DNA of 6,082 nucleotides from Mycobacterium sp. (lineage in GTDB: Bacteria; Actinomycetota; Actinomycetes; Mycobacteriales; Mycobacteriaceae): NCBI GenBank assembly GCA_025965815.1, contig JAOPWF010000405.1:1-6082 (forward strand). Reading direction: 5' to 3'. Below, piece after piece: positions 6,010-6,082 of the stretch. A program made the translations under genes and the position numbers. Position 1 is the stretch's first letter. Every line of letters starts with the position of its first letter. Under the pieces are notes generated by a model that was given only the letters and a program-made list of their open reading frames with translations, was not told the DNA's origin and ran no database searches.

Positions 6010-6082
6010 TCAGAAGCGGCAGAACCTGATGTCGGAGGCCAGGATTGCCTTCGCGCCGATGGCGGCCAGCTCGTCCATGATC
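6010..6082 (-). CDS. hisG: ATP phosphoribosyltransferase HisG, C-terminal end (5' part outside window)
   Basis: Reading leftwards from 6081, 23 codons precede a TGA at 6010-6012. The encoded end, MDELAAIGAKAILASDIRF then CRF, is the C-terminus of the long-form HisG of mycobacteria. HisG joins ATP and phosphoribosyl pyrophosphate, the first and feedback-controlled step of histidine biosynthesis. The visible part belongs to the C-terminal regulatory (ACT-like) domain, where histidine binds. It lies upstream of the DUF4126 gene on the same strand, as in M. tuberculosis (Rv2121c then Rv2120c). The fragment is short, but the match is distinctive and supported by synteny. Confidence 0.87.
   Translation of the reverse strand, partial: IMDELAAIGAKAILASDIRFCRF

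Overview
The window looks like chromosomal DNA from a mycobacterium, probably a non-tuberculous Mycobacterium/Mycolicibacterium. It is GC-rich and actinobacterial in codon use. From memory, its two flanks match the order and orientation of the M. tuberculosis block Rv2117 - Rv2118c (trmI) - Rv2119 - Rv2120c - Rv2121c (hisG). No tRNA, rRNA, insertion sequence or CRISPR array is visible. There is no gene-free stretch longer than 75 bases.

Left flank (1-2042): the 3' end of a small DUF503 protein (Rv2117-like) on the plus strand converges on trmI on the minus strand (tRNA m1A58 methyltransferase). A 74-bp divergent intergenic region then leads to a Cas4/RecB-like PD-(D/E)XK nuclease (Rv2119-like) with four cysteines placed for an Fe-S cluster. 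Right flank (5477-6082): the last codons of hisG on the minus strand, followed by a DUF4126 membrane protein (Rv2120c-like).

Between the flanks, where M. tuberculosis has Rv2119 next to Rv2120c, lie five additional genes. On the plus strand are a double-hotdog acyl-CoA thioesterase (its start overlaps the nuclease stop by 3 bases, within a GTGA), an ArsR-type repressor, an AHSA1/SRPBCC protein translationally coupled to it through ATGA, and a small four-helix DoxX-like membrane protein. On the minus strand is a mercuric-reductase-like flavin disulfide reductase, which appears to ride at the end of the his-DUF4126 transcription unit and converges with the DoxX-like gene with a 15-bp overlap of their 3' ends.

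The most interesting signal is the arsR control region (about 2852-2899). A 26-bp imperfect palindrome is centred on a -35-like hexamer. A -10-like hexamer lies 17 bp further on, and the arsR ATG sits where transcription would start, so the mRNA would be leaderless. The palindrome lies inside the last codons of the thioesterase gene, which there switches to AT-rich codons that are rare in this genome type. The repressor has no cysteine, so it is unlikely to sense metals through thiols. Its SRPBCC and DoxX partners suggest a small-molecule, lipid or redox-responsive autoregulated module, but this function is inferred and not shown by the sequence.
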